A stretch of 64,000 bases of DNA from Paracoccaceae bacterium (GTDB lineage: Bacteria > Pseudomonadota > Alphaproteobacteria > Rhodobacterales > Rhodobacteraceae), in assembly GCA_024236495.1 (NCBI GenBank), contig JACKKJ010000001.1, positions 620,001 to 684,000 on the forward strand, given 5' to 3'. Below are positions 41,431 to 49,300 of the stretch, piece by piece. Each line of letters begins with the position of its first letter. The stretch's first letter is position 1. The position numbers and the translations under genes were made by a program. Under the pieces are notes generated by a model. That model saw nothing but the letters and a program-made list of their open reading frames with translations, searched no databases and was not told the origin of the DNA.

Positions 41431-42276
41431 ATGCCCGCCGTCGCTGCCCGCCTGCCCGGAGACCGCCTGCATCTGCAACACGGGCCGATCGATCTTGTGA
41501 TCGGGGCCGACGGACCGGGGCGGGAGGCTGCCTTTGCCGCCGCCGCGCGGCGGTTCGCGCCGCTGCTTGACGAACTTGTTGCGGAACTGCCGCTCTTGCG
41601 CAGCCCGGCGGGCGGGGTACGCCCGGTCGGGCCGGTTGCCATACGCATGGCCGACGCCGTGCAGACGCATTGCCGACGCCATTTCGTGACGCCGATGGCC
41701 GCCGTCGCCGGCGCCGTCGCGGACGAGGTTCTGGCGTCGATGGTCGCTTCGGGCGGGTTGATGCGCGCCTATGTGAATGACGGCGGCGACATCGCGATCC
41801 ACCTTGCGCCTGGTCAGGCCTACCGTAGCGGGGTCGCAGGTCTGGACGCCACGGCGCTTGGTGCCGTCACGATCCGCGCGGGCGACGGGATCGGCGGCAT
41901 CGCGACCTCGGGCCGCGGCGGGCGCAGCCAGTCGTTCGGGATCGCCGACAGCGTCACGGTTCTGGCCGCCACGGCTGCGGCGGCCGATGCCGCGGCAACG
42001 CTTGTCGCCAATTCGGTGGACCTGCCCGGCCATCCCGCCGTGTCCCGCACCCCCGCCCGGCTCTTGCAGCCCGACAGCGATCTTGGCGACCGGCCGGTCA
42101 CGGTTTCAGTCGGTCCGCTGTCATCAGATGAAACCGCCGCCGCGCTGGAGCGCGGCCTTGCCGAGGCCCGGGCGATGCAGGCGGCTGGCCTGATCGCCGG
42201 GGCTGCGCTATTCCTGAGGGGGGCCACCCGCGTGCTGGCCCCTGTCCCCAAGACGGAGGCCCTGTGCCATGCCTGA
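41431..42276 (+). CDS. UPF0280 family protein (ApbE-like fold)
   Basis: The 281-residue cytosolic protein shows the UPF0280 pattern: GPIDLVIGADGPGREAAFAAAARRF, then MAAVAGAVADEVLASMV, AYVNDGGDIAIHLAPG and GGIATSGRGGRSQSFGIADSVTVLA. The family is related to the FAD:protein transferase ApbE, and the VNDGGDI and ATSGR elements recall it, but the biochemical role is unknown. Being sandwiched between the reductase-like gene and the DUF1185 pair, with an 8-bp overlap into the next gene, it probably serves the same pathway, perhaps as a flavin-handling accessory. Confidence 0.85.
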   Translation: MPAVAARLPGDRLHLQHGPIDLVIGADGPGREAAFAAAARRFAPLLDELVAELPLLRSPAGGVRPVGPVAIRMADAVQTHCRRHFVTPMAAVAGAVADEVLASMVASGGLMRAYVNDGGDIAIHLAPGQAYRSGVAGLDATALGAVTIRAGDGIGGIATSGRGGRSQSFGIADSVTVLAATAAAADAAATLVANSVDLPGHPAVSRTPARLLQPDSDLGDRPVTVSVGPLSSDETAAALERGLAEARAMQAAGLIAGAALFLRGATRVLAPVPKTEALCHA

Positions 42277-42853
42277 GCCCGAGATCCGCAAGCTTCTGAC
42301 AGTGGTGGAGGAGATCCGCCACGAGGGCGGGCCGCGCGCGGAAAGGCCGCTTCTGCGGGCCGCCGCCGTCGCGGTGATCAAGAACCCCTTCGCGGGCCGC
42401 TATGAACCCGAAATCCAGGGCTTCATGGAAGATCTGAAGCCCCTCGGGCTGATGATGGCGCGCCGCCTCGTGGAGGCGCTTGGCGGCGATCCCGCGCGGG
42501 TCGAAGGCTATGGCAAGGGCGCCATCGTCGGCGCTGCGGGCGAACTGGAACACGGCGCCCTTTGGCATGCGCCGGGCGGCTATGCCATGCGCGAGGTGCT
42601 GGGCGGGGCGAAGGCCATCGTGCCCTCGGCCAAGAAGGTGGGCGGCGCGGGCGCGCGGCTTGACGTGCCGGTGACGCATGTGAACGCCAGCTATGTGCGC
42701 AGCCACTTCGATTCGATGGAAATCGGGTTGAACGATGCGCCGCGCGCGGACGAAATGGTTCTGGTCCTGGTGATGACCACCGGCCCGCGCGTCCATTCGC
42801 GTTCCGGCGGCCTGGAAGCCTGGGACATCAAGGGGGAGGACGGGCTGAGATGA
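42269..42853 (+). CDS. DUF1185 (amino acid synthesis family) protein 1
   Basis: This 194-residue protein of the DUF1185 family has PEIRKLLTVVEEIRHEGG at the N-terminus. The conserved core is AAAVAVIKNPFAGRYEPEIQGFMEDLKPLG, followed by VEGYGKGAIVGAAGELEHGALWHAPGG and PSAKKVGGAGARLDVPVTH. The C-terminal VRSHFDSMEIGLNDAPRADEMVLVLVM is typical. The family has structures but no assigned reaction that I know of. It overlaps the UPF0280 gene by 8 bp and the second DUF1185 gene by 4 bp. A tandem pair suggests a heteromeric complex or two related steps in the catabolic route. Confidence 0.88.
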   Translation: MPEPEIRKLLTVVEEIRHEGGPRAERPLLRAAAVAVIKNPFAGRYEPEIQGFMEDLKPLGLMMARRLVEALGGDPARVEGYGKGAIVGAAGELEHGALWHAPGGYAMREVLGGAKAIVPSAKKVGGAGARLDVPVTHVNASYVRSHFDSMEIGLNDAPRADEMVLVLVMTTGPRVHSRSGGLEAWDIKGEDGLR

Positions 42854-43434
42854 AAGCCGACATTCGCAAGATCGCCGTCTGGGTCGAGGAGACCCACAGG
42901 GAGATGGGGCGCGATATCGCCCCGGCCACGCGCAAGGCCGTCGCGGTCGCCGTCATCGCCAACCCCTTCGCTGGCCGCTACGTCGAAGACCTGACGGACC
43001 TCATGGAGATCGGCGCCGAGCTTGGCGGGCTTCTGGGTGACCGCTGCGTCCGGGCGCTTGGCATCGAGCCGCATCAGGCCGAAAGCTACGGCAAGGCGGC
43101 GATGGTGGGAGAGAACGGCGAGCTGGAACATGCCGCAGCGATCCTTCACCCCAAGCTTGGAGCCCCCCTGCGCGCCGCCGTGGAGAAAGGCGCGGCGCTG
43201 GTCCCGTCGTCCAAGAAGATGGGCGGGCCGGGGCAGGATCTTGACGTGCCGCTTGGCCACAAGGACGCAGCCTATGTGCGGTCGCATTTCGACGGGGTGG
43301 AGGTGCGGATGAACGACGCGCCGCGCGCCAACGAGATCATGGTGGCGGTCGCCGTCACCGACAGCGGGCGCCCCCTGCCCCGCGTCGGCGGCCTGAAGGC
43401 CAGCGAGGCCGAAGGCAAGGACGGCCTTCGGTGA
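42850..43434 (+). CDS. DUF1185 (amino acid synthesis family) protein 2
   Basis: This is a second 194-residue DUF1185 protein, a diverged paralogue of its neighbour. It shows IRKIAVWVEETHREMGRD, AVAVAVIANPFAGRYVEDLTDLMEIGAELG, AESYGKAAMVGENGELEHAAAILHPKLGAPLR and VRSHFDGVEVRMNDAPRANEIMVAVAVT. The two share the NPFAGRY, SYGK/GYGK, GELEHA and NDAPRA elements at equal spacing, so both probably keep the active site. The ATG overlaps the first copy and the stop overlaps the MarR GTG, continuing an unbroken chain of translational coupling through the operon. Confidence 0.88.
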   Translation: MKADIRKIAVWVEETHREMGRDIAPATRKAVAVAVIANPFAGRYVEDLTDLMEIGAELGGLLGDRCVRALGIEPHQAESYGKAAMVGENGELEHAAAILHPKLGAPLRAAVEKGAALVPSSKKMGGPGQDLDVPLGHKDAAYVRSHFDGVEVRMNDAPRANEIMVAVAVTDSGRPLPRVGGLKASEAEGKDGLR

Positions 43435-43853
43435 CGGGGGGCGGGCCCTACCGGCTGGACGATCAGGTCGGCTACATCCTGCGCCTGGTCAGCCAGCGCC
43501 ACGCGTCACTGTTCCTGTCGCGGCTTGGGTCCGATCTTACGCCCACGCAGTTCGCCGCCCTCGTGCGGCTGGCAGAGCTGGGCCAGTGTTCGCAGAACGA
43601 ACTGGGGCGGCAGACGGCGATGGATGTCGCGACGATCAAGGGCGTGGTGGACCGGCTGCGCGGCAAGGGCATGGTTGAACAGACAGCAGACCCCGGCGAC
43701 AAGCGCCGGAGCCTTCTGTCGCTGTCGGAAAAGGGCCGGTCGATGATCGCCGGCCTACACGCCACCGGTCATGCGGTGACGACGGACACGCTGGAACCCC
43801 TGGACGCGCGGGAACGGGACGTCTTTCTTTCGCTTCTGCGCAGGCTGGCCTGA
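43431..43853 (+). CDS. MarR-family transcriptional regulator
   Basis: The 140-residue product is a MarR winged-helix regulator. It has an N-terminal dimerisation helix (YILRLVSQRHASLFLSRLG) and a helix-turn-helix (CSQNELGRQTAMDVATIKGVVDRLRGKGMV). The wing is the family-defining D-DKR segment TADPGDKRRSLLSLSEKG, followed by C-terminal helices. The start is a GTG overlapping the DUF1185 stop (GTGA). As last gene of the operon it probably senses the substrate or an intermediate. Two palindromes, at 36357-36372 and 45062-45073, are candidate binding sites. Confidence 0.93.
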   Translation: MTGGGPYRLDDQVGYILRLVSQRHASLFLSRLGSDLTPTQFAALVRLAELGQCSQNELGRQTAMDVATIKGVVDRLRGKGMVEQTADPGDKRRSLLSLSEKGRSMIAGLHATGHAVTTDTLEPLDARERDVFLSLLRRLA

Positions 43854-43856
43854 CGC

Positions 43857-45035
43857 TCAGCCCTTCATGATTTCGGGGATCTTCCAGGCGGGCGGGGTGT
43901 TGCGGCTGCGCTGGGACCGGACTTCCCCGTCGATGATGGTCATGCCGACGCCGGGCAGGTTCCCAAGTTCCACCGATTCCAGGATCGTCTTGCCGCCCGA
44001 ATGCTGCGCCTGGTCCATCAGAACGAAATCGGCGGAATAGCCGCGTTCGATCAGCCCGACATCCAGTTCGCGCTGGCGCGCGGTGTTGCCGGTCGCAAAG
44101 CAGAACGCCACCTCGGCCGGAACGTTGCCCAGCGCCGAGAGCATCGCCACCATCCTGAGGATTCCGAGCGGCTGCACCCCGGACCCGGCCGGGCCGTCGG
44201 TGCCAAGGATGATCTGGTCCATCTTGCCCAGTTCCCGCGCCGTGTTGAGCGTCAAGAGCGCCGCGCGTTCGTTGCCGTTGTGCACGATCTCAAGCCCCTT
44301 TAGGCAGTTTTCGCACAGGCAGACGATCTGGTCGTCGGGCAGCGCCGAATGCCCGCCGTTGATGTGGCCGACGACATCGGTGCCGGTTTCCAGCACCATG
44401 TCCGCGTCGATCAGGCCCGAACCGGGGATCGAGGGGCCACCGGTGTGGATCGTCGACTGGATACCGTACTTGCGCGCCCATTCGACCATCTGCCGTGCGG
44501 TCTTGCCATCCTTGACCGACCCGAGCCCGATTTCCCCCAGGAACTTGACGCCGGCATCGGCCAGATCCTTGAAGTCGTGTTCTTCCATCCCGTGTTCGAT
44601 GACCGGGGCCCCGGCCAGAACCTTTACCCCGGAGGGGCGGAAGTTCTCGTACCAGCGCTGTGACGCGATCGCCATGGCCTTCAGCCCGACGATGTCCTTG
44701 GGGCGACCGGGCATATGAACCTCGCCGGCCGAGATCATCGAGGTGACGCCGCCGTGCAGGGTGGAATCGATCCAGTGCAACTGCTGCTGGCGCGGCGTGT
44801 AATCACCGACGACCGGGTGGACGTGGCTGTCGATCAGGCCGGGCGCGAGCGTCGTACCCTGCGCGTCGATCAGGGTGGTAGCCCCTTCGGTATCCAGATC
44901 CTTTTCGCGGCCCCAGTCCGCGATGCGCCCGTCGATGGCGATCAGGCAATCGGCATCGTAGATCGGCTGCTCAAGCTTGCCCGACAGCAAAAGGCCGATG
45001 TTGCGGATGACGAGTTTCTTTGCCGCATGCTCCAT
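43857..45035 (-). CDS. enamidase-like metal-dependent amidohydrolase
   Basis: The 392-residue amidohydrolase has metal-ligand motifs DSHVHP (residues 72-77), GEIGLGSVKDGK, IHTGGPSIPGSG, VGHINGGHSALPD and LGTDGPAGSGVQPLG. It has the usual N-terminal beta-sandwich (LVIRNIGLLLSGKLEQPIYDADCLIAIDGRIADWG). It resembles the enamidase of Eubacterium barkeri nicotinate fermentation, which opens 1,4,5,6-tetrahydro-6-oxonicotinate to 2-formylglutarate. The ATG at 45035 has GGGAGGCGG upstream. It converges on the MarR gene with a 3-bp gap and has its own promoter region with a palindrome. Confidence 0.85.
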   Translation of the reverse strand: MEHAAKKLVIRNIGLLLSGKLEQPIYDADCLIAIDGRIADWGREKDLDTEGATTLIDAQGTTLAPGLIDSHVHPVVGDYTPRQQQLHWIDSTLHGGVTSMISAGEVHMPGRPKDIVGLKAMAIASQRWYENFRPSGVKVLAGAPVIEHGMEEHDFKDLADAGVKFLGEIGLGSVKDGKTARQMVEWARKYGIQSTIHTGGPSIPGSGLIDADMVLETGTDVVGHINGGHSALPDDQIVCLCENCLKGLEIVHNGNERAALLTLNTARELGKMDQIILGTDGPAGSGVQPLGILRMVAMLSALGNVPAEVAFCFATGNTARQRELDVGLIERGYSADFVLMDQAQHSGGKTILESVELGNLPGVGMTIIDGEVRSQRSRNTPPAWKIPEIMKG

Positions 45036-45061
45036 GACCGCCTCCCGTTCAGAATGGATCA

Positions 45062-45073
45062 TTAGCACGCTAA
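45062..45073. promoter_or_regulatory. operator-like palindrome upstream of the enamidase-like gene
   Basis: TTAGCACGCTAA is a perfect inverted repeat, TTAGC-AC-GCTAA, 27 bp before the enamidase-like start. This form is common for MarR-family operators, so the adjacent MarR regulator may control both halves of the pathway. Confidence 0.5.
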
Positions 45074-45076
45074 CAC

Positions 45077-45105
45077 ATGCCGGCCCCCGATCAAGGGGCC
45101 GGCAT
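45077..45105 (-). terminator. hairpin at the end of the pot operon
   Basis: A perfect 11-bp stem, ATGCCGGCCCC (45077-45087) and GGGGCCGGCAT (45095-45105), with a 7-base loop lies 8 bp after the potI stop. No T-tract follows on the minus strand. It sits between the transporter operon and the promoter of the enamidase-like gene. Confidence 0.6.
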
Positions 45106-45113
45106 CGCAAGGG

Positions 45114-45932
45114 CTACTGTTGCAGCGCCTTCTGTTCGTCCGCCCGCTGCCGCGCGATGTTGCGCTTGGAGATGAGCGAGGCGGAAATGACCCCCACGGT
45201 GACGATGGAGATGAGGATCGTCGACAGGGCGTTGATCTCGGGGCTGACGCCCAGGCGTACCGCCGAAAAGATCTTCATCGGCAGCGTGGTCGAGGATGGA
45301 CCCGCCACGAACTGCGAGATCACCAGATCGTCAAGCGAAAGGGTGAAGGCCAGAAGCCAGCCGGAGATGACCGCAGGCGCGATGATCGGCAGGGTCACCG
45401 ACTTGAACGCGTCGAAGGGCGTGCACCCCAGATCCAGCGCGGCTTCCTCAAGCGACCTGTCGAAGGTGACAAGACGCGACGACACCACCACCGAGACAAA
45501 GCACATCGTGAAGGTGATATGCGCGAGGATGATGGTGAAGACGCCGCGATCAAGCCCGAGCGAGATGAACAGAAGCAACATCGCAAGGCCGGTGATCACC
45601 TCGGGCATGACGATGGGTGCATAGATCATCCCTGAAAACAGCGTGCGCCCGGTGAACCGGCCCGCGCGGACCAGCACATAGGCCGCCATCGTCCCCAGCA
45701 CCGTCGCCACGGTAGAGGAGATGACGGCAACCTTCAGCGTGACCCAGGCGGCGCTCAGGAACGCCTCGTTGCCGAGAAGTTCGCCATACCACTTCGTCGA
45801 GAACCCCGCCCAGACAGTGACCAGCTTCGATGCGTTGAAGCTGTAGATCACGAGGATGAGCATCGGCAGGTAGAGAAAGGCGAACCCCAGGGTAAGCGAG
45901 GTCGCGTTGAACCAGGAGAAGCGGCGGTTCAT
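45114..45932 (-). CDS. potI: polyamine ABC transporter permease (PotI/PotC type)
   Basis: This is the second permease of a spermidine/putrescine-type importer. The 272-residue product has about six helices, beginning SLTLGFAFLYLPMLILVIYSFN. The binding-protein-dependent transport EAA loop is EEAALDLGCTPFDAFKSVTLPIIAPAVISG, near residues 185-215. The N-terminal NASKLVTVWAGFSTKWYGELLGN is typical of PotC/PotI. Its start overlaps the potH stop by 4 bp. It is the last gene of the minus-strand operon potF-potG-potH-potI. Confidence 0.93.
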   Translation of the reverse strand: MNRRFSWFNATSLTLGFAFLYLPMLILVIYSFNASKLVTVWAGFSTKWYGELLGNEAFLSAAWVTLKVAVISSTVATVLGTMAAYVLVRAGRFTGRTLFSGMIYAPIVMPEVITGLAMLLLFISLGLDRGVFTIILAHITFTMCFVSVVVSSRLVTFDRSLEEAALDLGCTPFDAFKSVTLPIIAPAVISGWLLAFTLSLDDLVISQFVAGPSSTTLPMKIFSAVRLGVSPEINALSTILISIVTVGVISASLISKRNIARQRADEQKALQQ

Positions 45933-46825
45933 TGGTTCGCCTCCCTCTGCTTTTGTTCGTTACGCTGGAACAGCACGATCGGGATGATGAGGATGAGAAG
46001 CAGCACGACCGCCACCGCAGAGGCGACAGGCCAGTCACGGTTCGAGAAGAACTCCTCGTAAAGCACCTTGCCGATCATCAGCGTGTCGGACCCGCCCAGA
46101 AGCGAGGGGATGACGAATTCGCCGAGCGCGGGAATGAAGACAAGGAAGCAACCGGCGATGACGCCAGGGATCGACAGCGGAAAGGTGACCAGCCAGAAGG
46201 CCGACATCTTGGAACAGCCCAGATCCTCTGCCGCCTCGATCAGCGACCCGTCCAGCTTCTCAAGCGCCGCGTAGATCGGCAAGATCATGAACGGAAGGTA
46301 GGAATAGACAATGCCGACATAGACCGCCTTTTGCGTGTTCATGATCGCCAGCGGTTCGCTGATGATCCCGGTCCACAGAAGGAACTGGTTCAGGAAACCT
46401 TCGTTCGACAGGATGCCGATCCAGGAATAGACGCGGATCAGGAACGAGGTCCAGAACGGCAGGATGACAAGCATCATCAGCGTCGGGCGCCATTCCTCCG
46501 ACGCCTGAGCCATACCATAGGCGATGGGATAGGCGACCAGCAGTGTCAGGACCGTGGACACCGCCGCGATCTTCAGGCTGGAGAAATAGGCGGTGTAGTA
46601 AAGCGCGTCGGACGCGAGGAAGCTGAAGTTCTCGAAATCGAGTTCCGACAGGAACGACTTGATCCCCTCCCATCCTGCCGAGAGGTCGAGCGTCGGCGTA
46701 TAGGGCGGGATCGAGATGGCATAGTCCGACAGCGCGATCTTCATGACGATCACGAAGGGGATCAGGAAGAACAGCAGAAGCCAGGCATAGGGCGTGAGGA
46801 TCAGGAAAAGGCGGCGCAGGTTCAT
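45929..46825 (-). CDS. potH: polyamine ABC transporter permease (PotH/PotB type)
   Basis: This is the first permease of the importer. The 298-residue product has an N-terminal helix (LILTPYAWLLLFFLIPFVIVMKIALSD), a periplasmic loop, and five further helices. One of these is LPFWTSFLIRVYSWIGILSNEGFLN, a signature of PotB/PotH. The EAA loop is IEAAEDLGCSKMSAFWLVTFPLSIPGVIAG. It starts 10 bp after the ATPase gene and overlaps potI by 4 bp. Confidence 0.93.
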   Translation of the reverse strand: MNLRRLFLILTPYAWLLLFFLIPFVIVMKIALSDYAISIPPYTPTLDLSAGWEGIKSFLSELDFENFSFLASDALYYTAYFSSLKIAAVSTVLTLLVAYPIAYGMAQASEEWRPTLMMLVILPFWTSFLIRVYSWIGILSNEGFLNQFLLWTGIISEPLAIMNTQKAVYVGIVYSYLPFMILPIYAALEKLDGSLIEAAEDLGCSKMSAFWLVTFPLSIPGVIAGCFLVFIPALGEFVIPSLLGGSDTLMIGKVLYEEFFSNRDWPVASAVAVVLLLILIIPIVLFQRNEQKQREANQ

Positions 46826-46835
46826 GGCCGCCTCC

Positions 46836-47978
46836 TCAGTTCAACAAGACGACGCCGGCGGTGTCCGTAAAGGACAGCCAGACCTTGTCGTCCCAGGTGA
46901 TTTCACGGCGCGCAATGCGGCGGTCGTTGGCGACCTGCGCCTTCATCATCCGCCCGCCGGGCAGTTCGACCTTGTAGGTCGAGATATTGCCCAGATAGGC
47001 GATGTCATGGACAGTGCCTTCGATCACGTTGGCCCTGTCGGCCGGTTCCTGGGTGGCGATGGCGACCTTTTCCGGGCGAATCGCGAAATGAACGCGCGTG
47101 CCCTTGGCAATATCGCTCGAAGCCGCCGCGACGATCTTGCGCTGTCCCTCGGCCCAGTCGATCCCGACCTTGCCGTCCGCTGCCTCTGCCACCGTGCCCT
47201 CGATGATGTTCACATCGCCGATGAAGTCGGCCACATAGACGGAATTCGGCGTCTCGTAGATGCGGTCAGGCGTATCGATCTGAATCATCTTGCCGTGATC
47301 CATGACTGCCACGCGGGACGCGACCGTCATCGCCTCTTCCTGGTCATGGGTCACGATGACGAAGGTCGTCCCGGTCTTTTCCTGGATGTCCATCAATTCG
47401 AACTGCGTGTCCTGGCGCAGCTTCTTGTCGAGCGCGCCCAGAGGTTCGTCCAAGAGCAGAAGCTTGGGTGCCTTGGCAAGCGACCGCGCCAGCGCGACAC
47501 GCTGCCGCTGGCCACCGGAGATCTGGTGCGGCTTGCGCTTGGAGAACTTTTCGAGCCGCACGAGGCGCAGCATCTCTTCGACCCTGGCGGGGATCTGATC
47601 CTTCGGCATGTCCGAACGGCGCAGCCCGAAGGCGATGTTGTCCCAGACCGTCAGGTGCGGGAACAGCGCATAGCTTTGGAACATCATGTTGACCGGGCGC
47701 CTGTTCGGCGGGATCGGCGCGATGTCCACACCGTCGACCATGATCGTACCCGCGCTCGGCGTCTCGAACCCCGCGAGCATCCGCATCAGCGTGGTCTTGC
47801 CGCAGCCTGACGGGCCAAGCAGGGCAAAGAATTCGCGGCGGTAGATATCCAGGGTTATGTCGTCGATGGCAACGAAGTCGCCAAATCGTTTCGTCACATT
47901 CTTGAATTGAATCAAAGGTTTTTGGTCAGGGTCGTTCCAGGGCGCGAAGACGGGGCGCGTGCCGGGCTGCTGTGCCAT
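46836..47978 (-). CDS. potG: polyamine ABC transporter ATPase (PotG/PotA type)
   Basis: This is the ATPase of the importer. The 380-residue product has Walker A LLGPSGCGKTTLMRML, the Q-loop, the ABC signature ISGGQRQRVALARSL, Walker B LLLDEPLGALDKKLR and the switch His in FVIVTHDQEEAM. A TOBE domain follows from about residue 295 (RPEKVAIATQEPADRANVIEG). The ATG at 47978 has GAGGA 11 bp upstream. An in-frame ATG at 47996 lacks a ribosome-binding site. It follows potF after a strong hairpin. Confidence 0.94.
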   Translation of the reverse strand: MAQQPGTRPVFAPWNDPDQKPLIQFKNVTKRFGDFVAIDDITLDIYRREFFALLGPSGCGKTTLMRMLAGFETPSAGTIMVDGVDIAPIPPNRRPVNMMFQSYALFPHLTVWDNIAFGLRRSDMPKDQIPARVEEMLRLVRLEKFSKRKPHQISGGQRQRVALARSLAKAPKLLLLDEPLGALDKKLRQDTQFELMDIQEKTGTTFVIVTHDQEEAMTVASRVAVMDHGKMIQIDTPDRIYETPNSVYVADFIGDVNIIEGTVAEAADGKVGIDWAEGQRKIVAAASSDIAKGTRVHFAIRPEKVAIATQEPADRANVIEGTVHDIAYLGNISTYKVELPGGRMMKAQVANDRRIARREITWDDKVWLSFTDTAGVVLLN

Positions 47979-48002
47979 GATATGCTTTGTCCTCATTCAC
48001 GA

Positions 48003-48031
48003 GAAAACCCCGCGCCGGGCCGGCGCGGGGT
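48003..48031 (-). terminator. intra-operon terminator between potF and potG
   Basis: A perfect 11-bp stem, ACCCCGCGCCG (48007-48017) and CGGCGCGGGGT (48021-48031), with a 3-base loop is followed by TTTTCTC on the minus strand. Partial termination here would give more binding protein than membrane components, a common layout for ABC importers. Confidence 0.82.
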
Positions 48032-48050
48032 GATGCTTCAGACGAACGGG

Positions 48051-49136
48051 TCAGGTACCGGACTTGATCTTGGTCCAGAGCCGGGTCACGCCCCGGTTGA
48101 CCTTGGGGTCATAGGGCGAGGTCGTGTAGAGGTTCGCGGTCGTCTCTGCATCGGGATAGATCGCGTTGTCGCCGATCACATCCTCGTTCAGGAACTCCTG
48201 CGAGGCCTTGTTGCCGTTGGCGTAGTAGACATAGTTCGACGCCGCCGCGGCGTTATGCGCATCCATCATGAAGTTGATGAACTTGAGCGCGGCCGAGGGG
48301 TTCGGCGCGTCGGCCGGGATCGCGAGCTGGTCGAACCACATCAGCGCGCCTTCCTTCGGGATATGGTACTCAAGCTCGACGCCATTGCCCGCTTCGGCCG
48401 CGCGGTCGCGCGCCTGAAGCACGTCGCCCGACCAGCCGAAGGCCACGCAGATGTCGCCGTTGGCCAGCGCGTTGATGTATTCCGACGAATGGAACTTCTG
48501 CACATAGGGCGCGATCGCGGTCAGCACCGGTTCGACCTTTTCGATCGTCTCCAGATCCTGTGCATCGGGGTTCTCGCCCAGATAGCGCAGCGCCGCCGGG
48601 ATGACCTCGGCCGGGGCGTCCAGCATGTGCACGCCGCAGGCCGCCAGCTTTTCCATGTTCGCCGGATCGAACACCAGCGCGAGAGAAGTGATCGGCGCAT
48701 CCTCGCCCAGCACTTCCCTGACCTTGTTGACGTTCACGCCGATCCCGGTCGTACCCCACATGTAGTTGACGGAGTATTCATTGCCGGGGTCGTATTTCGA
48801 AACGCGGTCGGCGATCACGTCCCACATGTTGGTGATGTTCGGAAGCTGCGCCTTGTCAAGCTTCTGGAAGGCGCCTGCCTGGATCTGGCGCTGAAGGAAG
48901 CCCCCGGTCGGCACGACGACATCGTAGCCCGAACCACCCGCAAGCATCTTGGTTTCGAGAATCTCGTTCGAATCGAACACGTCATAGACGACGTCGATCC
49001 CGGTTTCGTCCTTGAACTTGGTCAGCAGTTCCTCGTCGATGTAGTCGGACCAGTTGTAAACATGGACCTCTTCGGCGCTGGCCGACACGACCCCCGCCAC
49101 CATCAACGCCGCGACCGACACGAGTGTTTTTTTCAT
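48051..49136 (-). CDS. potF: putrescine-type periplasmic binding protein (PotF/SpuD-like)
   Basis: This periplasmic solute-binding protein belongs to the PotD/PotF family. The 361-residue product has a signal peptide (MKKTLVSVAALMVAGVVSASA) followed by EEVHVYNWSDYIDEELLTKFKDETGIDVVYDVFDSNE. The NWSDYID motif and SGYDVVVPTGGFLQRQI are typical of the polyamine binders. MWGTTGIGVNVNKV and FGWSGDVLQA line the ligand cleft in relatives. It is the promoter-proximal gene, divergent from the GntR regulator. A TTTGATCAAA palindrome lies 46 bp upstream. Putrescine is favoured because of the neighbouring aminotransferase. Confidence 0.93.
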   Translation of the reverse strand: MKKTLVSVAALMVAGVVSASAEEVHVYNWSDYIDEELLTKFKDETGIDVVYDVFDSNEILETKMLAGGSGYDVVVPTGGFLQRQIQAGAFQKLDKAQLPNITNMWDVIADRVSKYDPGNEYSVNYMWGTTGIGVNVNKVREVLGEDAPITSLALVFDPANMEKLAACGVHMLDAPAEVIPAALRYLGENPDAQDLETIEKVEPVLTAIAPYVQKFHSSEYINALANGDICVAFGWSGDVLQARDRAAEAGNGVELEYHIPKEGALMWFDQLAIPADAPNPSAALKFINFMMDAHNAAAASNYVYYANGNKASQEFLNEDVIGDNAIYPDAETTANLYTTSPYDPKVNRGVTRLWTKIKSGT

Positions 49137-49182
49137 TTCATGCTCCCTGTTCGGTATCAGCAGGGCATCCCCACCGACAACA

Positions 49183-49192
49183 TTTGATCAAA
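49183..49192. promoter_or_regulatory. GntR-operator candidate 1 (TTTGATCAAA)
   Basis: The perfect palindrome TTTGATCAAA lies 46 bp before the potF start and 108 bp before the divergent GntR gene. The same word recurs at 49956-49965 and nearly so at 49985-49994. Confidence 0.65.
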
Positions 49193-49300
49193 ATACCCGC
49201 CAAAATACAATATGGTAATTTTCGGACCGAACGGATAGTCTGTTCGCCCAAATCCACCACCTCCTGGCGGGCGGCAATCATCACGAAAGGCGACGGGTCG

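Noticed and set aside
39877..42033. Minus-strand open frame of about 718 codons opposite the reductase-like and UPF0280 genes
   Set aside because: It is composed of low-information His/Arg/Gly-rich sequence and fully explained as a shadow of the plus-strand genes.
49124..49300. N-terminal extension of the GntR regulator to an upstream ATG
   Set aside because: It would cover the potF promoter region and an operator palindrome; the residues do not match the GntR family, and the TTG at 49301 gives normal family length.
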